Positions 1 through 12,639 of a DNA stretch of 64,000 nucleotides are shown one piece after another (the stretch's first letter is position 1; each line of letters opens with the position of its first letter). The notes below the pieces were generated by a model. That model worked only from the letters and a program-made list of their open reading frames with translations, made no database searches and was not told where the DNA came from. The DNA comes from Acestrorhynchus altus (lineage: Eukaryota; Chordata; Actinopteri; Characiformes; Acestrorhynchidae): assembly GCA_034509495.1 (NCBI GenBank), contig CM067507.1, positions 27,602,833 through 27,666,832 of the forward strand. The letters run 5' to 3'. The translations under genes were made by a program, and so were the position numbers.

Positions 1-50
<50 letters not shown>
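1..50. repeat. (AT)n microsatellite
   Basis: The window opens inside a pure AT dinucleotide run, so its left boundary is not visible. Confidence 0.95.
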
Positions 51-52
<2 letters not shown>

Positions 53-3000
53 ACTATAATATCCTGAATATATGATCTTTGCTATAATCTGTTGCTTTCT
101 TTTAAGACTTACTTTTACTAAACATTTTATTCTGTTTTAGTATTTCTTTAGAGAAATCCATTCAAAGTCATTTAAAATGAGCAAAATATGAAACCTATAA
201 AAGTGTAAAAGTGTTAAATTCAATAAAGCTCTTTTGTGTATCTGACTCAGCTACACACCTCAAATACCCTTTTATTTACCAGGGCAGATAATGACAGTAA
301 TCAGGGCTACATAAAGGTAGAGACTGAAAAACACATTTGTTCTCTTTATGCTGTTTTGTTAAAGCTCATGATACAGTAAACATAGTTAGATATGATCTCA
401 CTCACCCAAACATTCAATACAAATAAAATACAAATGAATACGAAGTGTAGGAGCAGATCCTGGGAGCAGAATTTGCGAGTGTGTTAAACAGAACTGAACT
501 GAAGCACTTACAGTAACAAAGTAGTTGTTCTTCATTACTTTTTTTAAATATCTATGTTATGTTTCCATATAGAAAAGAAATATATGGGCATGATATTTCT
601 TATATGTGAAAAAAATTACAAATATAGTGTTTAATTTCATAATATATCTCTAATTGCAGTACATTAAGGCTAATATGTTTTTTGCAAACTTTTTAAATGT
701 ATTTTAATAATACATTTTAAATATATTTATTGTGTGTGGTACCCTGTGATGAACTGGTGCCCTGTCCTGGGGGTATTCCTGCTTTGCACCCGGTGACTAC
801 AGTTAGGCTCTGGATTCCCTGTGACCCTATTCCTAAACATAACATGGAAATATGCAAATATCCACTGTGGTTACACATAGCGAAATTTGTCCTCCACATG
901 CCTAGCTCAAGGGCATATCAGTCATGTCCTGCCAGTTCAGGGAATCGAACCAGCAACCTTCCATTCACAAGGCTGGTTCCACCAGGCTGCAGTTACCCCA
1001 ACTCACGAGGATGCAGATAAGATAATGACTGATTGACCGACTAACTGATATATTAATTTTATATGGTTTGGTAATTAAAAAATAAAACCTTAAGCAAGTG
1101 TATTATAGCCTTATAGACACTACTCTTTAAATTTGGTGTTTCTTTTCAAAACAAGTAATGATATATTAATAACATATTAGTAAACTATTTATCCAAATTA
1201 AATGAAAAAGGCATTTTATTTTTGCTTGATGTCACAATGCAAGTCATTTAGTGTTAAAATATTTTTCAGTTGCTTGAGCAGCTGCTCTCTGGATTTTATT
1301 ATGAAAAGGTTTTGACTGAATAGGTTTTCTGTTCTTTTGGAAGTACATGTAGTGTTGTATTGGGAGAAGTAATAAAGTATTAATTTAAGAGGTTAGAGTG
1401 GAATGTTCTGTTCAAGCAGATATGATTCTGAGTCCCGGTTGCTAGATAAACACCTGTGTTGGGGTCACCTGGGGAGCTGTAACCTTTTCCTCAAGTCTCA
1501 TCAGCCAACAGGAAATGCCTCTCAATGCAGCCCTGCCTCAGGTCCTCCCTCCCTAGGGCATAATAAAGATATACAGTATTCACATCAGCAGAAGCAGGAA
1601 GGCACAGCAGGAGGATGCAGGCAGGAGATACAATGCCTTCCTGTTCAGAAATACTCCACTGTGGAGTCCTTCTGTGCTGCTTTCTCTTCTGCCTGGATTG
1701 GATTCAGTCAATGATGGCTGTAGGATGCAATTATTATGAATATTCTTTCACAGAACACTGATCTCTTGAATATTGTTGCTGTACAATGAAAACCGAGCAT
1801 CTCCATTTTTGTCCATTTTCAGTTTTCTCCATCAGTTTAACCCTGTAGCTCCTCTGAAAACTGTAAATAATTCTGGATGAATAGACCAATAGAAATGCTC
1901 TGCAGTGTTAATTACTCTTACTGTGCATTAACTTCCATTCAAAGGTAAGAGCATTTTTGACTTTTTTTGTAAAGTCACCATATTGGAGATACATGTTTTT
2001 CATTGGACAGTGACGATATGTAGTACTTGGATATTGTATTTGGAAATGTGGGTTATACATAACTCCTTGGTGCATTATTTTTTCGTCAGTTAATGTACAT
2101 CAAAGATCAAAATACTGAGCACATGCTGTCCTTTGACACCTTTAATCACAAAACGTGTTGAAGACATTATCATTTGTCTTTTCAAATAAAACACCAGCAA
2201 GGATGTCAACAATGCCCAGAATATCTGTAGACACACACTGCTAAGTCCTTCAGCAAACTAACCACTTTATTTCCCTCTGTATTTTTGGAATAGATCAGTT
2301 GGTAAAATGTACTGAGATTGGCAGACCCTACTGCAGTGCCCCCAGTGTAAGCCTGTCTGTAGCACAGCCTCTTTCATCAGGACTACTAATGGCCAAGAAT
2401 CAGCAGGAGCTTCAACATCAAACTCTCTTCTAACGTACACGCACACGCACACACACACAAACTGACACTTAAAAGCAGCACTGTTGATGAGTACCCGTCA
2501 TGCTTCTCCAATTGAATCTGTTCTCATTTCAAATCACCGCATGCTTGACTGTGCTACAACAGGAACAGCAGAAAAGCATCCCCTTTATATTTATGCCAAC
2601 TTCCCCACATAAAATCTGTTAGCTCCTCTCAATAAATACAGAGTTCAAAACTTAGACTCTGCTTCTTAAATTCTTTGCAGTCTAGAATAGCAAATGCCAC
2701 ACAGGCACATTCAGATTTGAACAGGACCCCAAACATGAATAAATACAAAACCCTGGTAGTGGACCTCCTAAGAAGGTTCTTCCTAAACCTTGGTGTGTGC
2801 CAGAATAAAGCTACTACTGTACATCATATGTCCACAAGTATCTGGACATCCCTTCTGAAACTGAAATTTAAATGGGATTTGATTTGAATGAGAAGGTGGG
2901 GTATTTCGTTGATTTCAGCCATGGACTGTATATTTTGCAGTGAATGAACTCCATCCAGTAGCTTTGCATGATTTTGAAAGGAGTTTGTGATCCTGAAGCA
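51..3000. other. Intergenic, no gene recognised
   Basis: AT-rich sequence with stops in all frames. Open frames near 1403-1714 (103 codons) and 2675-2887 have no recognisable family and no clear splice context, so I do not call them genes. A short CA run lies at about 2431-2459. The stretch near 2830-2860 resembles only the terminal inverted repeat of the Tc1/mariner-type elements seen at 9.4 and 11.5 kb. Confidence 0.6.
725..1015 (-). repeat. SINE-like or MITE-like dispersed repeat
   Basis: The left part (about 730-835) is the reverse-complement form of a repeat whose forward form appears near 62035-62150: the 'ggcaggaatac...cctgg' block and the 'gccagtcca' block recur. Near 940-950 the sequence ggaatcgaacc is the reverse complement of a Pol III B-box (ggttcgattcc), which suggests a tRNA-derived SINE head on the minus strand. 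Boundaries are approximate. Confidence 0.5.
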
Positions 3001-3011
3001 ATGTTATAAAC

Positions 3012-3180
3012 TCAGGGGTTGGCAATCCTTATCCTGGAATGCTGGATTCCTGCACAATATACTGATTCCCCTGCTCTAACAAACCTACTAAACATGTCAT
3101 CTAACAGAGAATTTGAATCAGGGTTACTTGAGCAGGAAAAGCACAAAACTGTGCAGGAATCTCCAGGAGTGGGCTATCTA
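3012..3180 (+). repeat. Dispersed repeat, 'gggttggcaatcc' family, copy 1
   Basis: This block (gggttggcaatcc, then ccctgctctaac, then tgcaggaatctccag) recurs at about 27255-27335 (reverse orientation) and 37325-37450 (same orientation). Its size and diverged copies suggest a short non-autonomous transposon. No coding capacity is seen. Confidence 0.5.
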
Positions 3181-3769
3181 ACATTATTTGACCTCACTGA
3201 GGCTATTGTACCTGAATGCAACCAGATCGTCACTATTGTGCTATTACTGCAGCTGGGGTAGAAGGGGTTGGGTGATTGTGGGAGAAGCTGGGGACATCTT
3301 TAGACTCCATTGGTATACAGATGTCTTGATTTGAACTTCTCGGAAGGCATGCCACCATAGACGCCATATTGCATGTGTATAGTGTCAGTCCCTGCCATCA
3401 CCATGGTTTCGTGGTCAGGGAGCACCCATGCTGAACTAAACTGCTTGCAGTGCCGTGCTGAGCGTTCCATTGCTCCCAGCTCAGGTCCATCACATCCATC
3501 TGGCCCTGGTTAAAAATTAAGCTGAACTGGGGATGACTGTGGAGGCAGTAAGGAGGAGAAAATGTTCAAATGTTTCCCATAAGCTTACTGCTCATGTTGA
3601 TCATGGAGGAAGGAGAAGGATACATGGTTAGATATGCATGAATAGCTGTGGACCTTATACTTAAATCCCAGGCTGTGCTGGGAATGTGCTGATGAGAGGA
3701 ATCTGCTAATGGGACTGCTTGTTCTGGACAAATCCAGTTCAAACTGTCACTATATCAGTGGAAACTGAG

Positions 3770-4214
3770 TAACTGTGCCCCACTAAGTATCTGTTATTTA
3801 TCTGCATTATTCTCAAGTGAGTTAACCCTTGGCTAAAAGTCAAGTCAAGCCAACCAGAGCATTCCAAAGATCTAGTCACAACAAGCCAGAGTCCAGAACC
3901 AAACAGAGGGATATCCAAGAAGGGATATCCAAAGACAAGGTAAAAAACAAATAGGATCATACACTGAATCAACAAACCAGGAATATAGCTGAGTAGTGTG
4001 GACCAGATCGGCGAAACTTGAACTTGCAAATGACTGAAGGGTGATAGGGTGGAAAATAGGTGTGCTCAGTACACACAGGTGTAATATGTGATCTGGAGAC
4101 TGGATCTGATGCCTGTGGATCAGATGCCTGTGTGGATGCCTGTGATTCAAAGAACAGGGAGTGTCCAAGGAATGCTGGGAAGTGTAGTCTGGGTTAATGG
4201 TAGGGAACGTGACA
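3770..4214 (-). mobile_element. Ty3/Gypsy 3' LTR (approximate)
   Basis: The block from about 3840 to 4214 matches about 7200-7546: both share 'agccagartccagaaccaaac' and end with the same roughly 60-base stretch finishing in 'gtagtctgggttaatggtag'. Read on the minus strand the LTR begins TGTCACGTTCCC. Directly upstream of that TG (plus positions 4215-4230) is a purine-rich stretch GGGTGGGGGAGGAC, as expected of a polypurine tract. This fixes the outer boundary at 4214. The other edge, near 3770-3840, is uncertain. Confidence 0.6.
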
Positions 4215-7200
4215 GTCCTCCCCCACCCAGTAGGAGTTTGGGGGGTCTGAGAAAGAGGACAAACCCCCACAGGAGCCAGAGGAGATGACCAAATTGCCCC
4301 CCAAACAAGTGGAGAACAGAACAAGGACCTACAGAGCATTGGACATCCTGAACTGGGCAGGTGCTGGAAAGATCAGCTTGTTCTTTGTACCTTTTTATGG
4401 CTTCATGTATATGGACATTCGTCTGTTTCCAGATCTCCTCACTTAACTGCATCCAAGAATCCACAGTGGGAAGATCAGTCTGGGCAGCTGTCCATGGAGC
4501 CAATGGAGGTTGGTATCCCAACACAAACTGAAATGAAGTAAATTCTGTCTTGGAGTTCAACAGAGAGTTCTATGAAATCTCAGCCCATATTAGATATTTA
4601 GACCAGTCAGAGGGATTGCTGGCTCAATATATACGCAAGAACTTACCCAGTTCTTGATTGGCATGTTCACACTGGCCGTTACTTTGAGAGCGTTAGCCAT
4701 GTTAGATAGATATTCACCTTCAAATGTTTGAAGAATGTCCTCCATACTCAAGAAGTGAACTGAGATCAGCTATCCAACAAGATATGCTCCAGAACCCCAG
4801 CATTTCTGAATGTGTTCATATAGATCGAGAACAGCATCAAAGGCTGTTTGCTGTACCAAGAGCCCTTCGAGCATCGAGTACAGCTTGGCTTGACCCACCA
4901 TCCCTCAAATTACAAGGAAAACATGCATCCAGACTCTTTTCTCTTCTGGCACCAAAGTGGTGGAACGAACTTCCCCTGGGGGCCCGAACAGAGTCACTTG
5001 CTGTCTTCAAATGCAGACTGAAGACCCATCTCTATCAAGAGAATTTAACTGAATAAAGATTTATACAGAATCTTATTAGTCAAAACAATCTGTTGTTTTC
5101 AACAGCATCTAAGCATGAGGAAATTCTGTATTATAGCCTCGTCTATTTGCTAAGGATATCTAAGTGAACAGCAAAGCACTTTTCTAAGTCACTCTGGATA
5201 AGGGCTTCTGCTAAATTCCATAAAAGTAAATGCAAATGTAAAGGCAGTAAGAAGACAACTGAATGGAATCTATGACTGAGTACTGTGGTGTACCCCATGG
5301 AGAATGGGAGGTCAGTAACAGTCTACCACAATGTGCATCCATGATGATGTAATCACTGGCGGGGGCATTCATTCAGCAGGCAGGGTCTTGGGCATTTTGC
5401 TTTGGGCACAGATGGAGCATGAGGATACTTAACACTGCATATCTTTGTTTGATCCTCTTCCACCAATAGCATGACAGCAAGAGTTTTCACATTCTATTAA
5501 TGCCAGGGTTCCCCAAGGACAATGAAGAATGCACCCAAGTAATGAAGGCTTCCTGAAATGGGGAATGCATATACAAAAGGACAGGGGGACAGTTACTAGG
5601 GGCTAGATTGTCTCTGTTCATCCACCTCCCACCAGATAGCTGAAACAAGGACAGAGGGTGGCAGTAAGTAAGATTTCTCTGCTACATCTGGAGTGTTCTC
5701 CTGAGTCTCATATAGTCTGGAGAGGGCATCAGCTTTGGTGTTATGACTACCAGGACAATATGACAGAGAGAATTGCAACCTCAAAAAGAACAACAAACAA
5801 TGTGTCTGTTGAGAGTTCAGTCTTTTGGCAGTATGGATTAACTGCCAACATTTTTTTGGTCTGTGAGAACCAAGGATGTTTAGCTCCCTCTAACCAATGC
5901 TGCCATTCCTCAAGATTGCCAGTTCATGATCAATAGAACAATTCCTTTCAGTGAGAGTTAGTTTGTGTGAGTAGAAGGTAATGGGTCACAATTTAGGAGG
6001 CTCACATCTACTTCTACAACGAAGATTTCCTTAGGGTCTGGATGACTGAGTACCAGAACTGTAGTGTAAGCCCTTTAAAAGCCACTTAAAGGCCTGACTA
6101 TCTTGATGGGATGAGGACAGTATTAGGGGCAACCTTAAGGAATGCAGCGAGGGGAGCAGCTATACTGTTAAAATTTCTAATGACTCTTCTATAGAAGTTT
6201 GAAAATGCTGTAACTTTCACAGTAATGGGTAGTGGCCAACTACATGACCCCATTACATTTTACCTCATACCCAAGGAAGGATACAGACTGGACATGGAAT
6301 TCTTCTCCTCCCTGGTTAGCTGACGAGTGTCCACTTGCATGGGCTCCATTGGGTGGCTGTTGACAAGAGTTTTGTGAAGGACTGTTTGCAGTTTGAAAAT
6401 GTAGACATGCTCGGCTTTACTTGATCCTTATGCTCCAGATGAGTAGACATTGAGATAAGGCTATCCAATGACAGTTCATCATCCTGACATGCTAGTTCAG
6501 TAAGGACCTTGGGACTTGAGAGTGGCCTACCTGCGACTAGTGTGCGCAACTTTAAGGTGTAAGAGGCAACAGAACGATTAACTTGCCTTAAAACTAGCAA
6601 CTGTTCTCTGTGATCATGAGTCTAGATACAGCATGATCAAAGACATGTTTAAAGTCAGTAGTAAACTGAGCAAACATACTAGACTGTACTGACAACCACA
6701 CAGCTGTAGCCCAGTCAAGCGCTTTGCGAATAAATATGAGAATATGAAGGCTATTTTGGTTGCTTTTGAGATTTGCAAAAAAAAACTGAGCACTGCAGCA
6801 AACACCCACTACATTTGTCTGGGTTGCCATTATATAGCTCTGTTTACAGACAGGGAACGTGGATTGTTTGGTGACCACTGGTACTGCAACGGAGGGAGGG
6901 CTAGATATAGTAAACCAAGAAGCTGACTCCCTAACATTGTCCAGAATCACAGTGAGCTGGTGCTGTTGTAGATTATGCTGTGCAATAAGTTTCTCAACGG
7001 ACTGAGGGACACTGGTCAGTAACAGCTGGTGTTGATCGAGCAGTGAAGACACAGCGTTATAAACTTGTACTCCACTGCTTGCATTAGTTCGGCCAAGTTT
7101 TCTGTCAGGACTGGACAGAATAGAGGGCATGAGCAGAGTACAAACATTACAGTCTTTATTAAAGGGCTCAGGCAAGAAGAGTAAATGTGAACAGTCCGTG

Positions 7201-7277
7201 TCAAAAGTCAACCAAACAAAACCAAGTAACAAGCCAGAATCCAGAACCAAACAGAGAACAAGAAGGGATAAAAACAA
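4147..7277 (-). pseudogene. Decayed Ty3/Gypsy gag-pol
   Basis: Minus-strand fragments appear in gypsy order. A gag-like part at about 6316-7277 contains a glutamine-rich 'QHNLQQHQLTV' segment and an 'LDSLISMSTHLE' motif typical of fish gypsy gag. An RNase H tail and its linker to integrase follow at about 5590-6100, with 'CPGSHNTKADALSRL' read at 5596-5796. An integrase C-terminal part lies at 4300-4560, with 'FQFVLGYQPPLAPW' and 'AIKRYKEQADL'. Most of protease and reverse transcriptase is missing and the frames are broken, so the element is not competent. A LINE tail is inserted at about 4720-5240. Confidence 0.75.
4715..5242 (+). mobile_element. L2-clade LINE 3' fragment inserted in the Gypsy element
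   Basis: The frame at 4724-5056 reads the reverse-transcriptase C-terminal tail of an L2/CR1-type LINE: 'APKWWNELPLGART', then 'VFKCRLKTHLYQ', then stop. The 3' UTR follows and ends in the characteristic hairpin stretch 'agtcactctggataagggctt' and a short taaatgcaaatgtaaa repeat (5188-5242). This tail type is known from eel UnaL2 and related LINEs and SINEs. It is 5'-truncated, as usual for LINE insertions. A closely related copy lies at 53.2-53.5 kb. Confidence 0.8.
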
Positions 7278-7546
7278 ACATGGTCATATGCTGAATAAAC
7301 AAACCAGGAGTATATCTGAGGAGTGTGGAACAGATGGCAAAAACGTGGCAAGTGATTAAGACAGAGTTATAAATAGGGTGGAAAACAGGTGTGACCAATA
7401 CTACAATGATTGAGACCAGTGTAATGTCATGTGATCTGGAGACTGGAAAGTCACATGACCAGAGTTTGCGGGCATCGCTTGGAGAATGGGAAGTGTCCAA
7501 GGAATGCTGGGAAGTGTAGTCTGGGTTAATGGTAGGGAATGTGACA
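7135..7546 (-). mobile_element. Ty3/Gypsy 5' LTR (approximate)
   Basis: Partner of the LTR at about 3.8-4.2 kb. On the minus strand it starts with TGTCACATTCCC at 7546. The two LTRs differ by many substitutions and by indels, so the insertion is old. The inner edge, near 7135-7200, is uncertain. Confidence 0.6.
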
Positions 7547-9370
7547 ATGGGTAAACATCATGCAGTTTCACAAACGTCTTTACTACCCTGCTATTCTTAA
7601 AAAATGCACCAAATTTCCTTTTAAGGTGGGCTCTTTGTTGGGCCCTGAACCTCGCACTACTACCAGCAAATGAATTTTTGTGAGACCAAAATAGTGTTGT
7701 TGTCTTCTCTGGGTCCTCTCAGCACAGTATGCAGTTAACAAGATAAAGCTTTTAGCCAGCTCATCTAACTGCCATCACAGACCCCGGGCTTCCATGGACT
7801 TGTTGCAATATTTTCTCTCATCTTCCCCTTTTTCCAGACAGCTTAGTTTTATCTTATTTTAACCCTGACTTTTATTTTCTCTGGAACTAGCTGTTACTTT
7901 TAGATTTGAAAAACAAGTGGACTGAATGCATGTCATGTCAAAACTGTTACAAAACTGTTTTAGGGATTTAGAATTGGAATGTTGTACAATTTTTGTTTTA
8001 CAATTTTGTTTTGAAAGAGGATAACAGTGTTTAAGATTCAAGACCTGTAATTTCCTTTTACTGTGCTTTCATTCTTCAACTGTGCAAAGAAAAACATAGT
8101 TTTCTGTTTTATAGCAGCTTTTAAAGGGTGGTTGTTGTTCAACTTATCCATGTGAATACATATATCATTCTCTCCCTGTTTACATGGTTATTCACATACA
8201 ATAATAACCTTCTTGAACAAGGGTCCCATATAGCACTAAAAAGGCTTTATATTTTCAGCACTATAGAACCTTCTTAGAGTGTAATTAGTATTAAATCATG
8301 TTTTTTATGACTGAAAAAAAAACAAAAAACTGAGACATCTACAGGTTAAAACAGAACGCATAACAGAACGTGTGTTTCTGATTGTGAAGTTTATAGTTTA
8401 TATAGTGTATGATCTCATGGCCCACGTATGAGGACTAGTGAGCTACAACCTATCCTGTTAACATAAGGCTCCCTGGAGCCACGGAGAGGTTTCTGAACTG
8501 ATTGAATTTGTAATCAAACACTGACTCATACATTGTGTCAAACAAGATTAGATTTTAAATGTAATTTCACAGAAATTTGATTTGAATCTGAACACATTCA
8601 AGTTTCAAACTTTGGGCCCATTCCACTAAAGCTTTTCCAGATTATCCCACCATCATGTAGATTAATGAAGGAGGGTGCAAAATTGCCTCCATCTTTTTCC
8701 ATTCCCTTTTTTTCTCCAGTGAAGCTTAAGAGTTAACAATGAGAGCAAGAGGTTTCACAAGCGAGCAGTGAAACAAAGAAACTCTGCAGCAAATGACTGC
8801 TGGTTCCCATACTGACGTAACTGGGACCTTCGCAGAAATGGTTGGTTTTACATCGTTGGCTGTGGGATTTTTGGTTACACGCAGGAATTAAACAATGCAT
8901 GAGAAAAATGACAGTCTCATATTTCTACTGGAACAAGGGAAACTGATACTTAATGTGAATTATATGACATGGTAGAGTTCTTTAAAGGTGGTCATTTTTG
9001 ACAATATTGTATACTAACTAAAATTGTATAAGAGTTCTGAGATCTGGCCTTAATTTCTCAACTTTCCTCATTCTCCTAACATTGTTTTCAGTCAAAGTGG
9101 CATAGCTGTTATGTAGTTTATAGACACACATTAAAGCAACAGTTTATAGACTTTGATTCCAAAAAGAGAGAATCTTGTGAAATTTTATGGAAAAAGTACA
9201 TTTCTGTATGGATGTATACATATACAGATATAAATACAGACTAAATACAGATAATGATCAATAATGTACATGTATAAAATAATACAGTTTACCTTACTGA
9301 ATGAAAATATTATATTGAATGGACTTTTGCACAATATTCTACTTCCTTGAGACACGCTAACTTCACTACT
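7547..9370. other. Intergenic, no gene recognised
   Basis: AT-rich sequence with no open frame of interest. Near 8215-8285 there is a short stretch of the 'agaaccttcttagagtgt' type, which is also abundant at 25.3-25.85 and 53.85-54.2 kb. Confidence 0.5.
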
Positions 9371-9377
9371 ATCTTAC

Positions 9378-9847
9378 TACTCAATGTCCAAATGTTTGTG
9401 GACACCCCTTCTAATGAATGTATTTAATTTCTTTAATTAGCACCCATTGCTGACAGATTTGTTACCAATAGAAAAAGACTCTCTGGAGCAGATAAACATG
9501 AACCTATTGGCACTATGCCTAAGGCCAGACTAGAGGGGTTTAAAGCCCCTAAACACTGAGCTGTGGAGCGGTGGAACTATGTTGGAATGATGGTGTTCCA
9601 TCAATACTTTTGGGTAGAGTTGGGGATCTAGGGATGAGGTTGGTTGATGATCATCCAATCTCCTGACCTCATTAAAGCTCTTAATATGATTGCATTCAGT
9701 GACCTCTCAGCAATGCTCCAAAATCTAATTGAGACATTAGAAACAGTTACAACAAAAGCCAGATAAAGTCTTAAATACCCTTAATTTCAAGGGGAAAAAA
9801 ACCATAATAATGAATAAGCAGGTGTCCCAATACTTTTGTCCATGTAA
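9378..9847 (+). mobile_element. Non-autonomous Tc1/mariner-type element, copy A
   Basis: About 470 bp. Imperfect terminal inverted repeats run from 'atgtccaaatgtttgtggacacc' on the left to 'gtcccaatacttttgtccatgt' on the right. The interior carries 'ctctggagcagataaacatg' and 'gagctgtggagc'. The same interior recurs at 11.5-12.0 kb (plus) and at 18.2-18.7 and 30.5-31.1 kb (minus). There is no transposase, so movement would need a transposase supplied elsewhere. Confidence 0.75.
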
Positions 9848-11076
9848 TGTATTCTGGTATAAAAACATTAAATTTACATTAAAAGTCAAGGACACATGTT
9901 AACCTCTGCTACACAACACTGTTTCTGGAATGTTGCTCAGCTATTGGCTAGCCCTTTATAGTCTCTCCATATGTCATGTTAACTCTGATTGAGTGCTTAG
10001 TCATCACTACTAACATTTAGAAGACAAACAAGGTTTAAAAAAAGCATAATAATGCAGTGACTCGTGGCAGGTTCTGTGGGATTTGGATAGCTCATGTGAT
10101 CTTGACAGAGCTGTTGGAATAAAACATCTCAACAGGCCAATCTGAATGCCACCTGGAAAGGACAAATGAGAAACACTGGGTGACAAGCAAAAGTGGTTAC
10201 ATTCATGTACCTTAAAAGTGTCCAGTTTTGCACAGGAGACTATTAAGACTATTAATGTTTATGTTTGTCATTGCTGGTACATTCTTTAACTTGCATTTCT
10301 GGCTGATGTGCTTCTCAGCAGGTATTTTCATCCTTGATTTTAATTATAGCTCATGGAATCCAGTACATCTCTTCTGATGCACAAATTACTCACACAACCC
10401 AAACAATCAAAAATGAAAGTGTTTGAACAAAGATTAGAACTTATTTTGTTCAAAAGCCACCTACTGTGATTTGTTTCCCTTCCGAGTAGATGGAAAATGT
10501 AGAGCAAATGTGAATGCACATATCATTTTGTGTCTCCACAGTTTCCCCAGAGCTTGGTATACAGCCTACAAGAATGCAGTTATTGCATTAATTTGTGAAA
10601 TTTCTTGACATGAGTGTGATGAGTGGACATAATGGTTGAAAAGTTAGGAAAGTATCACAATGTTTGGAGCTGTTGTTTTAACGTATTTATATTTTTGTAG
10701 TTTGACATGCAAACAAGTTTAGTAACAAGTAGCTGTTTAGCTGTTTTCTGAGCTGTATTACTAACATATATGATGTCACGTCAAAATCACTGCCACGGTT
10801 TGATAGGGCAAGTCTGCTATTCATGATATGTGTATTGTAGGTTATTTTGATCCTGAGTTATGAAGCACAGAAAATGTCATGTAACTGCTCGCAAAATGTG
10901 GATGTCAGGTTCTACGTGTTTAGGTAATGTTGCTTAAAATACTTGAATCCCCATCCTTTATCATCTTACCAAGTCAGTTATAGCAGCTGTATTGGGATCT
11001 GCTATTTGATACTTTCATTTCAAATGTGCTCCTACTGTAACTATTTTTGCACAACTGCAAGAATCACCTGTACTGT

Positions 11077-11079
<3 letters not shown>

Positions 11080-11131
<52 letters not shown>
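11080..11131. repeat. (TC)n microsatellite
   Basis: Pure CT dinucleotide run of about 52 bases. Confidence 0.95.
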
Positions 11132-11132
<1 letters not shown>

Positions 11133-11489
11133 ATTCACAATCTGGTCCAGCCACGGTGCATCTAGGCTTTCCAGCTTGAGTCGAATATTTGCTTTTAATA
11201 TGAAATGTCATCTCTCCCTCTGAATATTTACATTTCCGCCTTCAGGATGCAGATAGCATATCCAAACTCTCTGCAAACTACATTAAGGTCAGATCAACTT
11301 GTCCGCCTCAAGGACAGGACCACATGGCCTCATTCCACTCTGATTCTGATCATGCACACATCCATATTAGGAGCTAACTGATATATTGTTTGGCTGATAA
11401 ACTCAGCTGACATAAGGTTTCCCGGATTTATCAGCATCTGCGGAAATCATGCCTATATATAACACTGCTAACTTTTAAATGTTGCACTG

Positions 11490-11594
11490 TATGTTCAAAT
11501 GTTTGAGGACACCTTTCTAATGAATGTATTCAGCTATTTTAAGTTGAACACATTTGTTGACACAGATGTGCAAATGCACACACACACACACACT

Positions 11595-11628
<34 letters not shown>

Positions 11629-11990
11629 CACCTACATCTTGTGTAGTCTCTATTTAGAAGTACTGCCAATAGAATAAGACTCTCTGGAGCAGATAAACAT
11701 CTGCTAATGCCAATGCTAATGCCAGGCTAGAGAGTTATTATGCCCCTCAGGATTGAGCTGTGGAGCGAAGGAGCTGTGTTCTGTGGAATGATGATGATAA
11801 TTCAACATCCTGATCTCACAAATGCTCTTGACACTGAATGCAAACAAACCATCTTAGCAATGCTCCAAAATCTAGTCAAAAGCCTTCCATTAAAGTAGAG
11901 ACAGTTTCTCCAACAAAAGCACATACTTTGGCCCTTATATCAGCTTTATCAGATTGTATTTGAAGAGTAAAGTGGCCCTAAAAACAATAA
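11490..11990 (+). mobile_element. Non-autonomous Tc1/mariner-type element, copy B
   Basis: Same family as the 9.4 kb element: left end 'atgttcaaatgtttgaggacacc', interior 'ctctggagcagataaacat' and 'gattgagctgtggagc'. A CA microsatellite (about 11576-11629) has expanded inside it. The right end is degraded. Confidence 0.7.
11576..11630. repeat. (CA)n microsatellite
   Basis: CA run with one ct interruption and one cg interruption, lying inside the copy B transposon. Confidence 0.95.
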
Positions 11991-12639
11991 AAATCTGCTA
12001 GAAACCAAAGATATTAGTTGGTTAAAATTGTCTGAATGTCTCTCTGTTACACTGCTGTGACATGAATGAGACCCTCTTTCACATCAGACAGCCTTCCTGG
12101 AATTTTTGAGACCTGTATCAATACCTTACTGAGCTATTTTGGACCAGTGTGTCAATGCTTGATTTTTCTTTGACATATTGTCCATTTTCTCTAACACTCA
12201 CCTTCAGAAATCTCACTCCCACACGTTACCCTTACTTGCAGCTTTCTACTTTCTAGTGATTTGACAGCTGCACACCAGACTCCATCCAGCACAGAGTCAA
12301 TTTTATTGTCTGCCAGATTAGTATACGGTGTGTCACTGTCTATGTCCTTGGCCCTTGTTGTGATCAACTGTTTCATGGTAAACACAATAAGAATGGATTA
12401 TAGAAACTGCTCTGCAAATCACAGGCCTGAGAACTGAATAGAATTTTTCCTAAAATGAACAAAATGTGGTTCTTCTATTCTCATCACCTAAATTCTTAGT
12501 GGCTACATGCCCTTTATGTTAACTAAAGAGCAATTACACTGCATTCATGTATCTTGCCATAGTCATAATGATTGAAACAGTCTGTAACTTGGTTTTATGT
12601 ACTGTGATTATCTCTCATTAGCTTTCTGTTTCATGACTG

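Noticed and set aside
4724..5056. 110-codon plus-strand frame as a possible host gene
   Set aside because: Its wording and the following tail identify it as the C-terminal end of an L2-type LINE protein.
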